From contig NZ_CQAZ01000037.1 in NCBI RefSeq assembly GCF_001152565.1, positions 1 through 46,212 of the forward strand: 46,212 nt of DNA. The letters are read 5' to 3'. A program made the translations under genes and the position numbers. This DNA is from Yersinia pekkanenii (GTDB taxonomy: Bacteria; Pseudomonadota; Gammaproteobacteria; Enterobacterales; Enterobacteriaceae). Of this stretch, positions 8,780 through 16,179 are shown piece by piece; the stretch's first letter is position 1, and every line of letters starts with the position of its first letter. Under the pieces are notes generated by a model, which saw nothing but the letters and a program-made list of their open reading frames with translations, was not told where the DNA came from and ran no database searches.

Positions 8780-10392
8780 TAGTCACTCACCCTGCCCTTA
8801 AGGGCAAACAGACCCTGTGGTCGTTTTTGAATAAACAAAATGATCAGCACTAAAATCAAAATCTTACCTAGTACTGCGCCAATCTGTGGTTCCAGAATTT
8901 TATTCAGCATGCCCAGCCCCAGCGCCGCCACAACACTGCCGGCTAATTGCCCAACACCACCGAGCACCACCACCAGGAAAGAGTCGATGATGTAACCTTG
9001 CCCTAATTCCGGGCCGACATTACCCAATTGCGATAATGCAACGCCACCCAGCCCGGCAATACCAGAACCCAGGCCAAATGCCATCATATCAACCCGCCCG
9101 GTCGCCACTCCGCAACAGGCGGCCATTGCTCGATTTTGCGTCACCGCCCGCACTTGTAAGCCAAGGCGGGTTTTATTCAGCAATAGCCAAGTCAGCAGCA
9201 GAACAATCACTACAAATACAATCACCGCAATGCGATTCCACGGTAAAACCAGATTAGGTAACAACTGTACCCCGCCAGATAGCCACGCAGGGTTGGCCAC
9301 TGCCAAATTTTGCGCGCCAAAGATCATCCGCACACTCTGAATCAGCATCAAGCTGATCCCCCAAGTTGCCAACAGCGTTTCCAACGGACGACCATAAAGA
9401 TGCCGAATGACCGTACGTTCTAATGCCATGCCGATCCCAGCAGTCATAAAAAAGGCGACGGGTAAAGCGACCAACGGATACAGTGCCAGCCAATGCGGGG
9501 CAAATTGTTGAAACAATGATTGCACCAGATAAGCGGAATAGGCCCCTAGCATCAGCATTTCACCATGAGCCATATTGATAACCCCCAATAAACCGTAAGT
9601 AATAGCCAACCCCAACGCCGCCAGCAATAAGATGGATCCCAGTGATAACCCACTGAACACTTGCCCGATGATATCCCCGACCCATAGACGGTTTTGCACC
9701 TGTTTTAAACTACTGGCCGCAGCAGCGCGAACTTGCGCATCAGGCTCAAGGTTGACATCAGTTAAGCTTTGTAACCGTGACTGAGCCTGTGGCGAACCGG
9801 ATTGTCCCAACAGTTGTACCGCACGCAGACGCACCAGCGAATTGTGGTCAGTCAGTTGTAAATTGGCCAATGCCATGCCCAGTGCCTGTTTAACATGGCT
9901 ATCAGTCTCCAATTTCAGACGTTGATTGAGTAATGGCAACTGGCTACTTTGCGCCTGTTGTTGTAATTCCAGTGCCGCTTGCAGGCGCACTGTGCCATCT
10001 TCACTGACCAGCCGTTGAGCTGTCAGCGCATTGGCAATCAGGATACGTAACCGGTTATTGAGCCAGATTTTCTTGGGAGCACTTGCCGGTTGCGACGCCC
10101 CTTCTAGCGGGGTGAAACCCAGGTTAGTTTGGACAAAGGCCTGCCCTGCGCTATCTATCATCAAGGTTTCTTGTTTCAGTGCTTGCAATAAGGGTAATCG
10201 GCTGACATCTGGCGCTGCCGCCCACTGCTGTAACATCGTGGCTTGTTGTGAGCGGTTGGCCGCAGCAAAATCATGGGCCGGCCCGGCGATTGCCAAGGTT
10301 GAAATGCTCAGTAACAAGCCAATTATCGGCCTGAGTAAACCATTGGCGGCTCTACTCCAAACAGGAATTAACAATTTCATAGGCTCACTCAT
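8779..10392 (-). CDS. urtB: Urea ABC transporter permease UrtB
   Basis: This is a 537-residue UrtB-type permease. Residues 1-40 contain a hydrophobic export segment. Residues about 45-235 form a periplasmic helical, HEAT-like region with text such as NSLVRLRAVQLLGQSGSPQA. The LivH-type membrane domain follows from about 240, including AITYGLLGVINMAHGEMLML. The long N-terminal extension is standard for UrtB and distinguishes it from amino-acid LivH. I take the ATG at 10392; an adjacent GTG at 10395 is possible. The ribosome site is weak. It follows urtA by 73 bases. Confidence 0.92.
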   Translation of the reverse strand: MSEPMKLLIPVWSRAANGLLRPIIGLLLSISTLAIAGPAHDFAAANRSQQATMLQQWAAAPDVSRLPLLQALKQETLMIDSAGQAFVQTNLGFTPLEGASQPASAPKKIWLNNRLRILIANALTAQRLVSEDGTVRLQAALELQQQAQSSQLPLLNQRLKLETDSHVKQALGMALANLQLTDHNSLVRLRAVQLLGQSGSPQAQSRLQSLTDVNLEPDAQVRAAAASSLKQVQNRLWVGDIIGQVFSGLSLGSILLLAALGLAITYGLLGVINMAHGEMLMLGAYSAYLVQSLFQQFAPHWLALYPLVALPVAFFMTAGIGMALERTVIRHLYGRPLETLLATWGISLMLIQSVRMIFGAQNLAVANPAWLSGGVQLLPNLVLPWNRIAVIVFVVIVLLLTWLLLNKTRLGLQVRAVTQNRAMAACCGVATGRVDMMAFGLGSGIAGLGGVALSQLGNVGPELGQGYIIDSFLVVVLGGVGQLAGSVVAALGLGMLNKILEPQIGAVLGKILILVLIILFIQKRPQGLFALKGRVSD

Positions 10393-10465
10393 CACTGATA
10401 GGTGGCAAAAGAGATCCGGAGTCAGTCTGTCGTCGTCAATACAAGCTGACTCCGAAGAGTCACCG

Positions 10466-11734
10466 TTACTGAGTACTTTTCACTGGATGGTCCGGTTTTT
10501 TGTCATTTCCGACGATAAATGGACTCCACGGTTGAGCGCGGATAGGGGCATCGGTCTGCCATACCACATTGAACTGCCCGTTAGCCTCAATCTCGCCGAT
10601 CATCACCGGTTTATGTAGATGGTGATTGGTCTTATCCATCGTGAGAGTGAAACCTGAAGGTGCCGGATAGGTTTGCCCAGCCATAGCCGCGCGGACCTTA
10701 TCCACATCGGTTGATTTGGCTTTTTCTACCGCCTGCGCCCACATATGCATGCCTACCCAAGTCGCCTCCATGGGGTCATTGGTGACGGCAGTATCCGCAT
10801 TCGGCAGCGTGTGTGCTTTGGCATAAGCCTTCCACTGCTCGACAAACTTCTTGTTAGTCGGGTTATCCACTGATTGGAAGTAGTTCCAGGCCGCCAAGTT
10901 ACCCACCAGTGGTTTAGTATCAATGCCACGTAACTCCTCCTCCCCCACAGAGAAAGCAATAACCGGCACATCTGTCGCCTTAATTCCCTGATTAGCTAAC
11001 TCTTTGTAAAAGGGAACATTAGAATCACCGTTGATGGTGGAAATAACCGCTGTTTTGCCATCAGCAGAAAATTTCTTAATATTACTCACAATAGTTTGGT
11101 AATCGCTGTAACCAAAGGGGGTATAAATCTCCTCAATATCGTTATCTTGAATGCCTTTAGTGTGCAGGAAGGCACGTAAGATTTTATTGGTGGTACGCGG
11201 ATAAACATAATCAGTACCCAACAGAATAAAGCGTTTCGCCGCACCACCATCGTCACTTAATAAGTATTCCACGGCGGGGATAGCCTGCTGGTTTGGCGCA
11301 GCTCCGGTATAGAAGACGTTTGGCGACATTTCCTCCCCCTCATACTGCACCGGATAAAACAGTAAGCCATTCAACTCTTCAAATACCGGTAATACAGACT
11401 TGCGGGAAACTGAGGTCCAGGCACCAAACACTACCGCAACTTTATCTTGCGTTAACAATTGCCGCGCTTTCTCAGCAAATAACGGCCAGTTAGATGCGGG
11501 GTCAACAATAACCGGCTCCAGTTGTTTACCTAATACACCGCCATGAGCGTTGATATCATCGATACTCATCAGAGCCATATCTTTCAGTGGTGTTTCAGAG
11601 ATAGCCATCGTGCCGGACAACGAGTGCATAATACCCACTTTAATGGTGTCGGCTGCTAGCGTGCCAAATGCCACCCCCAGACTGATAACCGAAGCTGAGA
11701 GTGCGAAAACCTTAATCAAGTTACGATGTTGCAT
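10466..11734 (-). CDS. urtA: Urea-binding periplasmic protein UrtA
   Basis: This 422-residue substrate-binding protein is the first gene of urtABCDE. Residues 1-29 form a signal peptide (MQHRNLIKVF start, likely cleavage after TLA). The mature part begins ADTIKVGIMHSLSGTMAISE, the typical UrtA opening, and contains KSVLPVFEELNGLLFYPVQY. The ATG at 11734 has AGAGG eight bases upstream; the frame is open 63 bases further but lacks a comparable site. A candidate sigma-54 promoter and NtrC-like site lie upstream. No urease genes are in the window. Confidence 0.94.
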   Translation of the reverse strand: MQHRNLIKVFALSASVISLGVAFGTLAADTIKVGIMHSLSGTMAISETPLKDMALMSIDDINAHGGVLGKQLEPVIVDPASNWPLFAEKARQLLTQDKVAVVFGAWTSVSRKSVLPVFEELNGLLFYPVQYEGEEMSPNVFYTGAAPNQQAIPAVEYLLSDDGGAAKRFILLGTDYVYPRTTNKILRAFLHTKGIQDNDIEEIYTPFGYSDYQTIVSNIKKFSADGKTAVISTINGDSNVPFYKELANQGIKATDVPVIAFSVGEEELRGIDTKPLVGNLAAWNYFQSVDNPTNKKFVEQWKAYAKAHTLPNADTAVTNDPMEATWVGMHMWAQAVEKAKSTDVDKVRAAMAGQTYPAPSGFTLTMDKTNHHLHKPVMIGEIEANGQFNVVWQTDAPIRAQPWSPFIVGNDKKPDHPVKSTQ

Positions 11735-11784
11735 AGCGTTAACCTCTGGTCGTTGAGTAAAAACACACAAGATTGAATTACTCT

Positions 11785-11803
11785 GCGCAAACGCCATGCC
11801 AGT
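11785..11803 (-). promoter_or_regulatory. Candidate sigma-54 (-24/-12) promoter of urtABCDE
   Basis: On the minus strand the text is CTGGCATGGCGTTTGCGC. It has the essential GG (11800-11799) and GC (11788-11787) dinucleotides separated by exactly ten bases, inside TGGCA and TTTGC boxes close to the family consensus. The predicted start of transcription would be near 11776, about 42 bases before the urtA ATG. Nitrogen control of urea uptake by sigma-54 is known in bacteria; its use here is inference. Confidence 0.65.
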
Positions 11804-11875
11804 TTTATATCTTGATAATTTAATTGAATATTATAGATATTATGGTCAAATAACCTGATATATAACCCAATTGTC

Positions 11876-11892
11876 TGCACCAATAATGCGCA
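11876..11892. promoter_or_regulatory. Candidate NtrC-binding site upstream of urtA
   Basis: The 17-base text TGCACcaataatGCGCA matches the TGCAC-N7-GTGCA NtrC pattern with one changed position. It is centred about 108 bases upstream of the predicted sigma-54 start site, a typical enhancer distance. A second, looser pair of TGCA/GTGCA halves lies at about 11911-11930, but its spacing is wrong by three bases. Confidence 0.5.
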
Positions 11893-12030
11893 ACGCGCGG
11901 GCATAGATAGTGCAACAGACCAAGAGTGCAATTAGATCGAGCAATTAAAAAGCAGAAGGAAACAGATGTGAGTTAATTTAGAGATTGTTGGGGAATTATC
12001 GATTAAATGGAGTATACGGTAAATAAAACT

Positions 12031-12064
12031 AAAAACAGGAATGACGAATTGCCACTCCTGTTTT
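12031..12064 (-). terminator. Rho-independent terminator after yehS
   Basis: On the minus strand AACAGGA and TCCTGTT form a stem around a central loop and are followed by TTTAGTTTTATTT. It begins about 33 bases after the yehS stop. Confidence 0.7.
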
Positions 12065-12096
12065 GTTATGAGTCATCTATATTAATATAATTAATT

Positions 12097-12567
12097 TTAC
12101 TTTTTAGGACCACGTATGCGTAATGTCAAACCTTTCAGAAAATAACGTAAAACTTGATCACCGCAAGGGCGGAAATTCTTACTATCTTGTTTACGGAACA
12201 GTGCATTTAACTCAGGTTTGGACACTGGGAACTCAACCGCATTGAAGACATCATGCATATCCGTATCTTTTAGCTCAAATGCCACACGCAGCTTTTTTAG
12301 CGCGATATTGTTGGTGATGACTGGCTCTATCGCTGGTGCAGGGAACTTATCATCTTTACCGCGCCTAAAGAAAATCAGGCCATTAAGGAAATGTGCCATT
12401 ACCAGATCAGGGCAATCCTGATAACCGGCTTCGTCTTCTTTTTTAAGAAAATTAACGACATCCGCATTGTTCACTTCAAAATCAGCCAGCTTAATGATTT
12501 CTGCTATCTTGGTATCGTTGACGTTAAGCATGTAGCGAACACTACGGAGCACATCGTTGTTCATCAT
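12097..12567 (-). CDS. yehS: DUF1456 family protein YehS
   Basis: This 156-residue soluble protein is made of two similar halves. The first starts NNDVLRSVRYMLNVNDTKIA and the second, near residue 87, IALKKLRVAFELKDTDMHDV. Each half ends in a (L/Y)F-K/NGL motif (AHFLNGL, RYFLKGL). The duplicated layout is that of the YehS/DUF1456 family, whose biochemical role is not established. Two adjacent ATG codons at 12567 and 12564 are possible starts, with AGGG upstream. It is monocistronic with its own terminator. Confidence 0.85.
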   Translation of the reverse strand: MMNNDVLRSVRYMLNVNDTKIAEIIKLADFEVNNADVVNFLKKEDEAGYQDCPDLVMAHFLNGLIFFRRGKDDKFPAPAIEPVITNNIALKKLRVAFELKDTDMHDVFNAVEFPVSKPELNALFRKQDSKNFRPCGDQVLRYFLKGLTLRIRGPKK

Positions 12568-12917
12568 ATTACTGCCCTATTCCTATTATTTAGAGTAGAC
12601 GTGCGCGAATATCGCAAGAAAAACAAAAGGCTTCTTTCACGTCTAGCGGGCCATATTGTATAGATCAACATCGATTTTCTCAATGTAAATCTGATTAATA
12701 ACCAAAGTATGCCGTACTGCAAAATAAATAAAAAACCAGGGATAATAGGCCATTACCAGTACCTTTATTCACAGTAAATTACTGATAAGGCATAACATGG
12801 ACATTTGAACGATTCAGATAAATTAAAAAGAAGAAATCATTATATTTATTATCCGATGTCCCCCAATTTCTGTTCAACCCGTTGATTGAGGAGTAGGAAA
12901 CCAGAAGTTGAGTTATG
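12568..12917. other. Intergenic region between yehS and a stem-loop
   Basis: About 350 AT-rich bases lie upstream of yehS. They contain short chance frames only. I saw no RNA gene or repeat, and the yehS promoter was not resolved. Confidence 0.5.
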
Positions 12918-12949
12918 AGAGAAAGGTGACAAAATAGCCACCTTTCTCT
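12918..12949 (-). terminator. Strong stem-loop terminator after the GlsB/YeaQ-type gene
   Basis: AGAGAAAGGTG and CACCTTTCTCT form a perfect 11-base stem with a ten-base loop. It lies about 60 bases beyond the stop at 13008. On the plus strand it is followed by TTTAT, so it may act in either direction. Confidence 0.6.
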
Positions 12950-13007
12950 TTATATGCTCAGTGATTACCGTGACTCGAAATCACCGTCATGGGGATTACC
13001 GTAGGAA

Positions 13008-13256
13008 TTAACTCCTTAATTTTCGGTAGATAAACAATACAACCAGCGAGCCGACAACGGCGACGACAAAGCTACCTAAATTAAACCCATCGACTCTTCC
13101 CATACCGAAGAAGGTACTGATATAACCCCCTACCAATGCACCGACCACCCCGAGGATTACCGTCATAATAAAGCCACCGCCATCCTCTCCGGGCATAATC
13201 CATTTAGCCAAAATACCGGCGATCAGACCAAAAATAACCCATGATAGTATGCCCAT
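13008..13256 (-). CDS. GlsB/YeaQ/YmgE family small membrane protein
   Basis: This 82-residue protein has three hydrophobic segments: MGILSWVIFGLIAGILAKWI, a central GGGFIMTVILGVVGALVGG, and LGSFVVAVVGSLVVLFIYRK. This is the pattern of the transglycosylase-associated (YeaQ/YmgE/GlsB) family of stress-linked inner-membrane proteins; the exact role is unknown. The ATG at 13256 is chosen because GGAGG lies five bases before it. An in-frame ATG at 13268 would place that site inside the gene. Confidence 0.85.
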   Translation of the reverse strand: MGILSWVIFGLIAGILAKWIMPGEDGGGFIMTVILGVVGALVGGYISTFFGMGRVDGFNLGSFVVAVVGSLVVLFIYRKLRS

Positions 13257-13399
13257 AACTGCCTCCATAAAATTAATTTTTTGCTGATAGCTGATTTGAT
13301 GACTCCGTAAGATTAGCGTACCAAAACAGCCGTCATCACGATTAAGTTAAGACCCGAATAACAAAATCTGCAAATCAGATCAGCCATACCCGACACAAA

Positions 13400-14503
13400 T
13401 TAAATAACTGGCTGGCGTGGCGCGAAAATATGGTTAATGCCCTGTTGTTGTAATTTTTTCAGTAAATCATAACCGCCATTTGGCACACTATGTGCGAACT
13501 CCCTTTCACTGGTGAAAACAGGGCTGGCCCAATATATATTGACCGGGTCACCTTGCTGGAGAGGCAATGTAAGGGTGTTTGTGTCAGCATATAAATCTGA
13601 GGATAAAATATATCCTTCATAACCCTGAGGGGCGACAGCGGATCCCAGCGTGTGTCCTTCACCCAGCCAGGTTATCTTGCTCCAGGGAACCTGGGCAAAT
13701 CCAGCCAGTGCGCTGGCCATATGAATAGCGTTGTCCTCATCAAGATATTGGCCATCAATCGCTATTGCCATTTCTAAACGCCGATATTTAGCCGCATCAT
13801 CATTGAATAATATCTCGACCCACGGCTGAGGACGAATACTCACCCCCAAGGTTAGAAAGTAATATATCCCCTCTTTTTCGTGCTGGGAGATAGCCATCGG
13901 CGGCCACTGTCCTTGGTCGATAGCATAGTATTTCACTGATGGGCCAAAGTGTTGTGTATAGCACTGAATATATTCAGCCTGTAACGCGGGCCACGGATTC
14001 CCGTCTTCCTGCTGCCAGGTCCGCCAAAATTGACGTGTATTTTGCGCATTGGCATATTGAGTATTGGTTGAAGCTGACCCCAAAGGTAATGTCAGTGGGT
14101 TATCTTTAATGCAGCTGGCAGAATAACAAACCGAGTGATCAATATATAAACTCCAGCCGGGAATAATCGCCAGCAATTGGCCTTGATACCATAGTGCCGC
14201 ACCATCGTCACTTTCTGACCAGACTACGGTAATAAATTGTGCGTCAAGTTCAGCCTCTCCAGCCACATTACGGCAAAACTCGGCAGCTAATCGGGGTGCC
14301 AATCCTTGTTCAACGGCGGCATTATCAGCCGATTGTGGCGCGGCTACCAGATTCCTCACCCAGCAGGCACGAACTGGGAAACGTTCTTCAAACGCCTCCT
14401 GCGGATAAATATAGAAGTACACCACCCGCTGGTCCTGCTGCACCACAGCAACTAATGTCTGGTTTTCATTACTAACTTCGGCCAGTACCTCAGATTCTTT
14501 CAT
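13400..14503 (-). CDS. Suppressor-of-fused (SUFU)-like domain protein
   Basis: This 367-residue soluble protein has no signal peptide. The C-terminal half (about 190-367) reads like bacterial SUFU domains. It has YYFLTLGVSIRPQPWVEILF, a RLEMAIAI strand, WSKITWLGEGHTLG and a final DPVNIYWASPVFTSEREFA segment that ends in a helix before LLKKLQQQGI. The N-terminal 180 residues are not recognised; they may be a separate alpha/beta domain. The start has GAGG upstream. Bacterial SUFU proteins often occur near toxin or immunity genes, but no toxin gene is seen nearby, so no function is assigned. Confidence 0.6.
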   Translation of the reverse strand: MKESEVLAEVSNENQTLVAVVQQDQRVVYFYIYPQEAFEERFPVRACWVRNLVAAPQSADNAAVEQGLAPRLAAEFCRNVAGEAELDAQFITVVWSESDDGAALWYQGQLLAIIPGWSLYIDHSVCYSASCIKDNPLTLPLGSASTNTQYANAQNTRQFWRTWQQEDGNPWPALQAEYIQCYTQHFGPSVKYYAIDQGQWPPMAISQHEKEGIYYFLTLGVSIRPQPWVEILFNDDAAKYRRLEMAIAIDGQYLDEDNAIHMASALAGFAQVPWSKITWLGEGHTLGSAVAPQGYEGYILSSDLYADTNTLTLPLQQGDPVNIYWASPVFTSEREFAHSVPNGGYDLLKKLQQQGINHIFAPRQPVI

Positions 14504-14887
14504 ATCGCCTCAACTGTATCGGCAAGGGGTTTCAGACTAAACGCGCTATATTGCTATTGCCTGCCGTAAAATAAGCCTATTAGCGGGTTACGGATAATCT
14601 CATGCTAATAACTTTATACTGATAATGTAAAACATGCCGGTAGTAAACATGTTGCGGGTAAAGCATGATGATAGTGTAAAACGTCTTATCGCTATAAATC
14701 ATCAACAAAAGTCTCAAAAATCTGCCAAATGCGATTATTATCTAAACCCTGTATTTTTATAATCGATTCAATATGTTCCTATGGAAACTTACTGTAATGA
14801 TAGGCTGTCATCTCAATATTTATAACCAATAGTTGATAGTCTGCTGCCTGATTTCAGGCTAAAATAACCCTATTATTTCCCGCAGGA
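14504..14887. other. Divergent intergenic region between the SUFU-like gene and yajD
   Basis: About 385 bases between divergent genes. It contains a cluster of short GTAAA-type direct repeats at 14627-14680 and otherwise AT-rich DNA that should hold both promoters. No RNA gene was recognised. Confidence 0.5.
14627..14680. repeat. Four short GTAAA direct repeats
   Basis: GTAAA starts at 14627, 14643, 14658 and 14676. The first three continue as (A/-/G)CATG, giving spacing of 16, 15 and 18 bases. The near-constant period could reflect a regulatory protein site upstream of either flanking gene. Confidence 0.4.
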
Positions 14888-14899
14888 TTGAAGGTTTAC

Positions 14900-15241
14900 A
14901 TGGCATATATACCGAAGAATTACACCCGTCTGGAAAGTGGTTATCGGGAGAAAGCACTGAAGATTTTTCCGTGGGTTTGCGGTAAATGTTCGCGGGAGTT
15001 TGTTTACTCCAATCTGCGAGAGCTGACGGTCCATCATATGGACCATGATCATAGCAATAATCCCGAAGATGGCAGCAATTGGGAGATGTTATGTCTTTTT
15101 TGCCATGACCATGAACACTCTAAATACACCGAAGCGGATCAATATGGTTCGACCGTGATTGCCGGTGATGATGCGCAGAATGATCAAGAAGCCGCCACCC
15201 ACAATCCATTCGCCAATCTAAAGTCTTTGATGAAGAAATAA
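14900..15241 (+). CDS. yajD: HNH nuclease family protein YajD
   Basis: This 113-residue protein begins MAYIPKNYTRLESGYREKAL. It carries two CxxC-type pairs (CGKCSREF and CLFCHDHEH) around the HNH-like core TVHHMDHDH. The cysteines and histidines probably hold zinc and a catalytic metal, as in HNH endonucleases. The length and sequence correspond to E. coli YajD, whose cellular role is uncertain. The ATG at 14900 has GAAGG upstream; a TTG at 14888 in the same frame is less likely. The tail after residue 80 is acidic and probably flexible. Confidence 0.9.
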   Translation: MAYIPKNYTRLESGYREKALKIFPWVCGKCSREFVYSNLRELTVHHMDHDHSNNPEDGSNWEMLCLFCHDHEHSKYTEADQYGSTVIAGDDAQNDQEAATHNPFANLKSLMKK

Positions 15242-15301
15242 ACCTGTTTGGCCGTGGTATGTATCACGGCCTGCATTGTCGAATAACCCACCTTACCACG
15301 G

Positions 15302-15841
15302 CTAAAAACCCAGCAACTGCCGGTATGACCGGTTTTCTTGTTGTTCTGGCAATAATCCTAGGGTATCGGCTAAATGCCGACATTCAGCCTTTAGGCCATC
15401 CAAGGCTGCGGTATCATCCGTCATAATGGCTATTTCGGCAAAATTGCCGAGCCCCGCCAGGCTATCAACTGTGACGTGAAACTTCCCGATAAAATAGATA
15501 CTGCGCTGTTTTTCCAGTGTAAATGCTGGTTGATACCCTAACGTTGCCAGCATACTTTGTACTTTGGCGATATCTTCAACATTACTGGCTTCACAACGCT
15601 CTGTTCCCGGCCCTTTGACTATCCACAAACGAATACCCGAGGGATTCATCTCCCGTAAAACCATACTTATCTGTTTTGCCGCCAAATCAGCGCCGTTAGC
15701 TTCCAGATAGATATCTTTTTCGTGATTATTAAGGGTAAATGGGGTTGCCTGATGTATTGCTAACTGTTCATGCAATTGGCTGAGACTCAATACATGGAAT
15801 TTCAACTCAACTTCATATTTACCAACAAAATGGGCACTCAT
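15302..15841 (-). CDS. cyaB: Class IV adenylate cyclase CyaB (CYTH family)
   Basis: This 179-residue CYTH-fold enzyme has the N-terminal signature EVELK (ExExK) within GKYEVELKF, which binds metal and triphosphate. Basic residues in [19 protein letters not shown] and LEKQRSIYF line the tunnel. The last part, NFAEIAIM, has the usual acidic strand. It is very similar, from memory, to the Yersinia pestis class IV adenylyl cyclase of known structure, with scattered substitutions. It should make cAMP from ATP. It is divergent from dld, with a CRP-like site between them. Confidence 0.9.
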   Translation of the reverse strand: MSAHFVGKYEVELKFHVLSLSQLHEQLAIHQATPFTLNNHEKDIYLEANGADLAAKQISMVLREMNPSGIRLWIVKGPGTERCEASNVEDIAKVQSMLATLGYQPAFTLEKQRSIYFIGKFHVTVDSLAGLGNFAEIAIMTDDTAALDGLKAECRHLADTLGLLPEQQENRSYRQLLGF

Positions 15842-16179
15842 AAAATACCTTACTAATCCGTGTAATTATTAAATCCGATCCTATACCTCATCGCGAAATG
15901 ATCAAAATTCATATTGATAGATCAAACGGATTAACCTTCGCCTTCACTGAATAGGACGCTGATTTAATCATTAATGTGGATCATGTTTAAACCGCGAAGG
16001 CTGAAAGGAATTTCAGTACTATAATGTGAGGGTACTCACAAATAAAATGATTTATCCGGAAAGCCACCTCTCTCTCATGTTTACTTCATAACACAAAAAT
16101 ATTTGTTCTATGGCGATCTGAAAACAATGGTAAAACTCGGCGCTATGACAAGTGAATGCAATTACAGGGAGTCGCACCA
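15842..16179. other. Divergent cyaB-dld intergenic region
   Basis: This 338-base region must hold the promoters of cyaB (minus) and dld (plus). The clearest element is a CRP-like palindrome at 16025-16040. A short palindrome, TGAAAGGAATTTCA, lies near 16000-16014. No RNA gene was seen. Confidence 0.5.
16025..16040. promoter_or_regulatory. CRP (cAMP receptor protein) binding site candidate
   Basis: TGTGAgggtacTCACA matches the CRP half-sites TGTGA and TCACA exactly with the correct six-base spacer, and is flanked by AA on both sides. It is centred about 148 bases before the dld ATG and about 191 before the cyaB ATG. Which promoter it serves cannot be decided from sequence. Confidence 0.7.

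Noticed and set aside
11911-11930. Second NtrC site upstream of urtA
   Set aside because: TGCAA and GTGCA halves are ten bases apart rather than seven, so the match is not adequate.
14627-14680. CRISPR array
   Set aside because: The repeated units are only five to nine bases and too closely spaced; no repeat-spacer structure or cas genes exist in the window.
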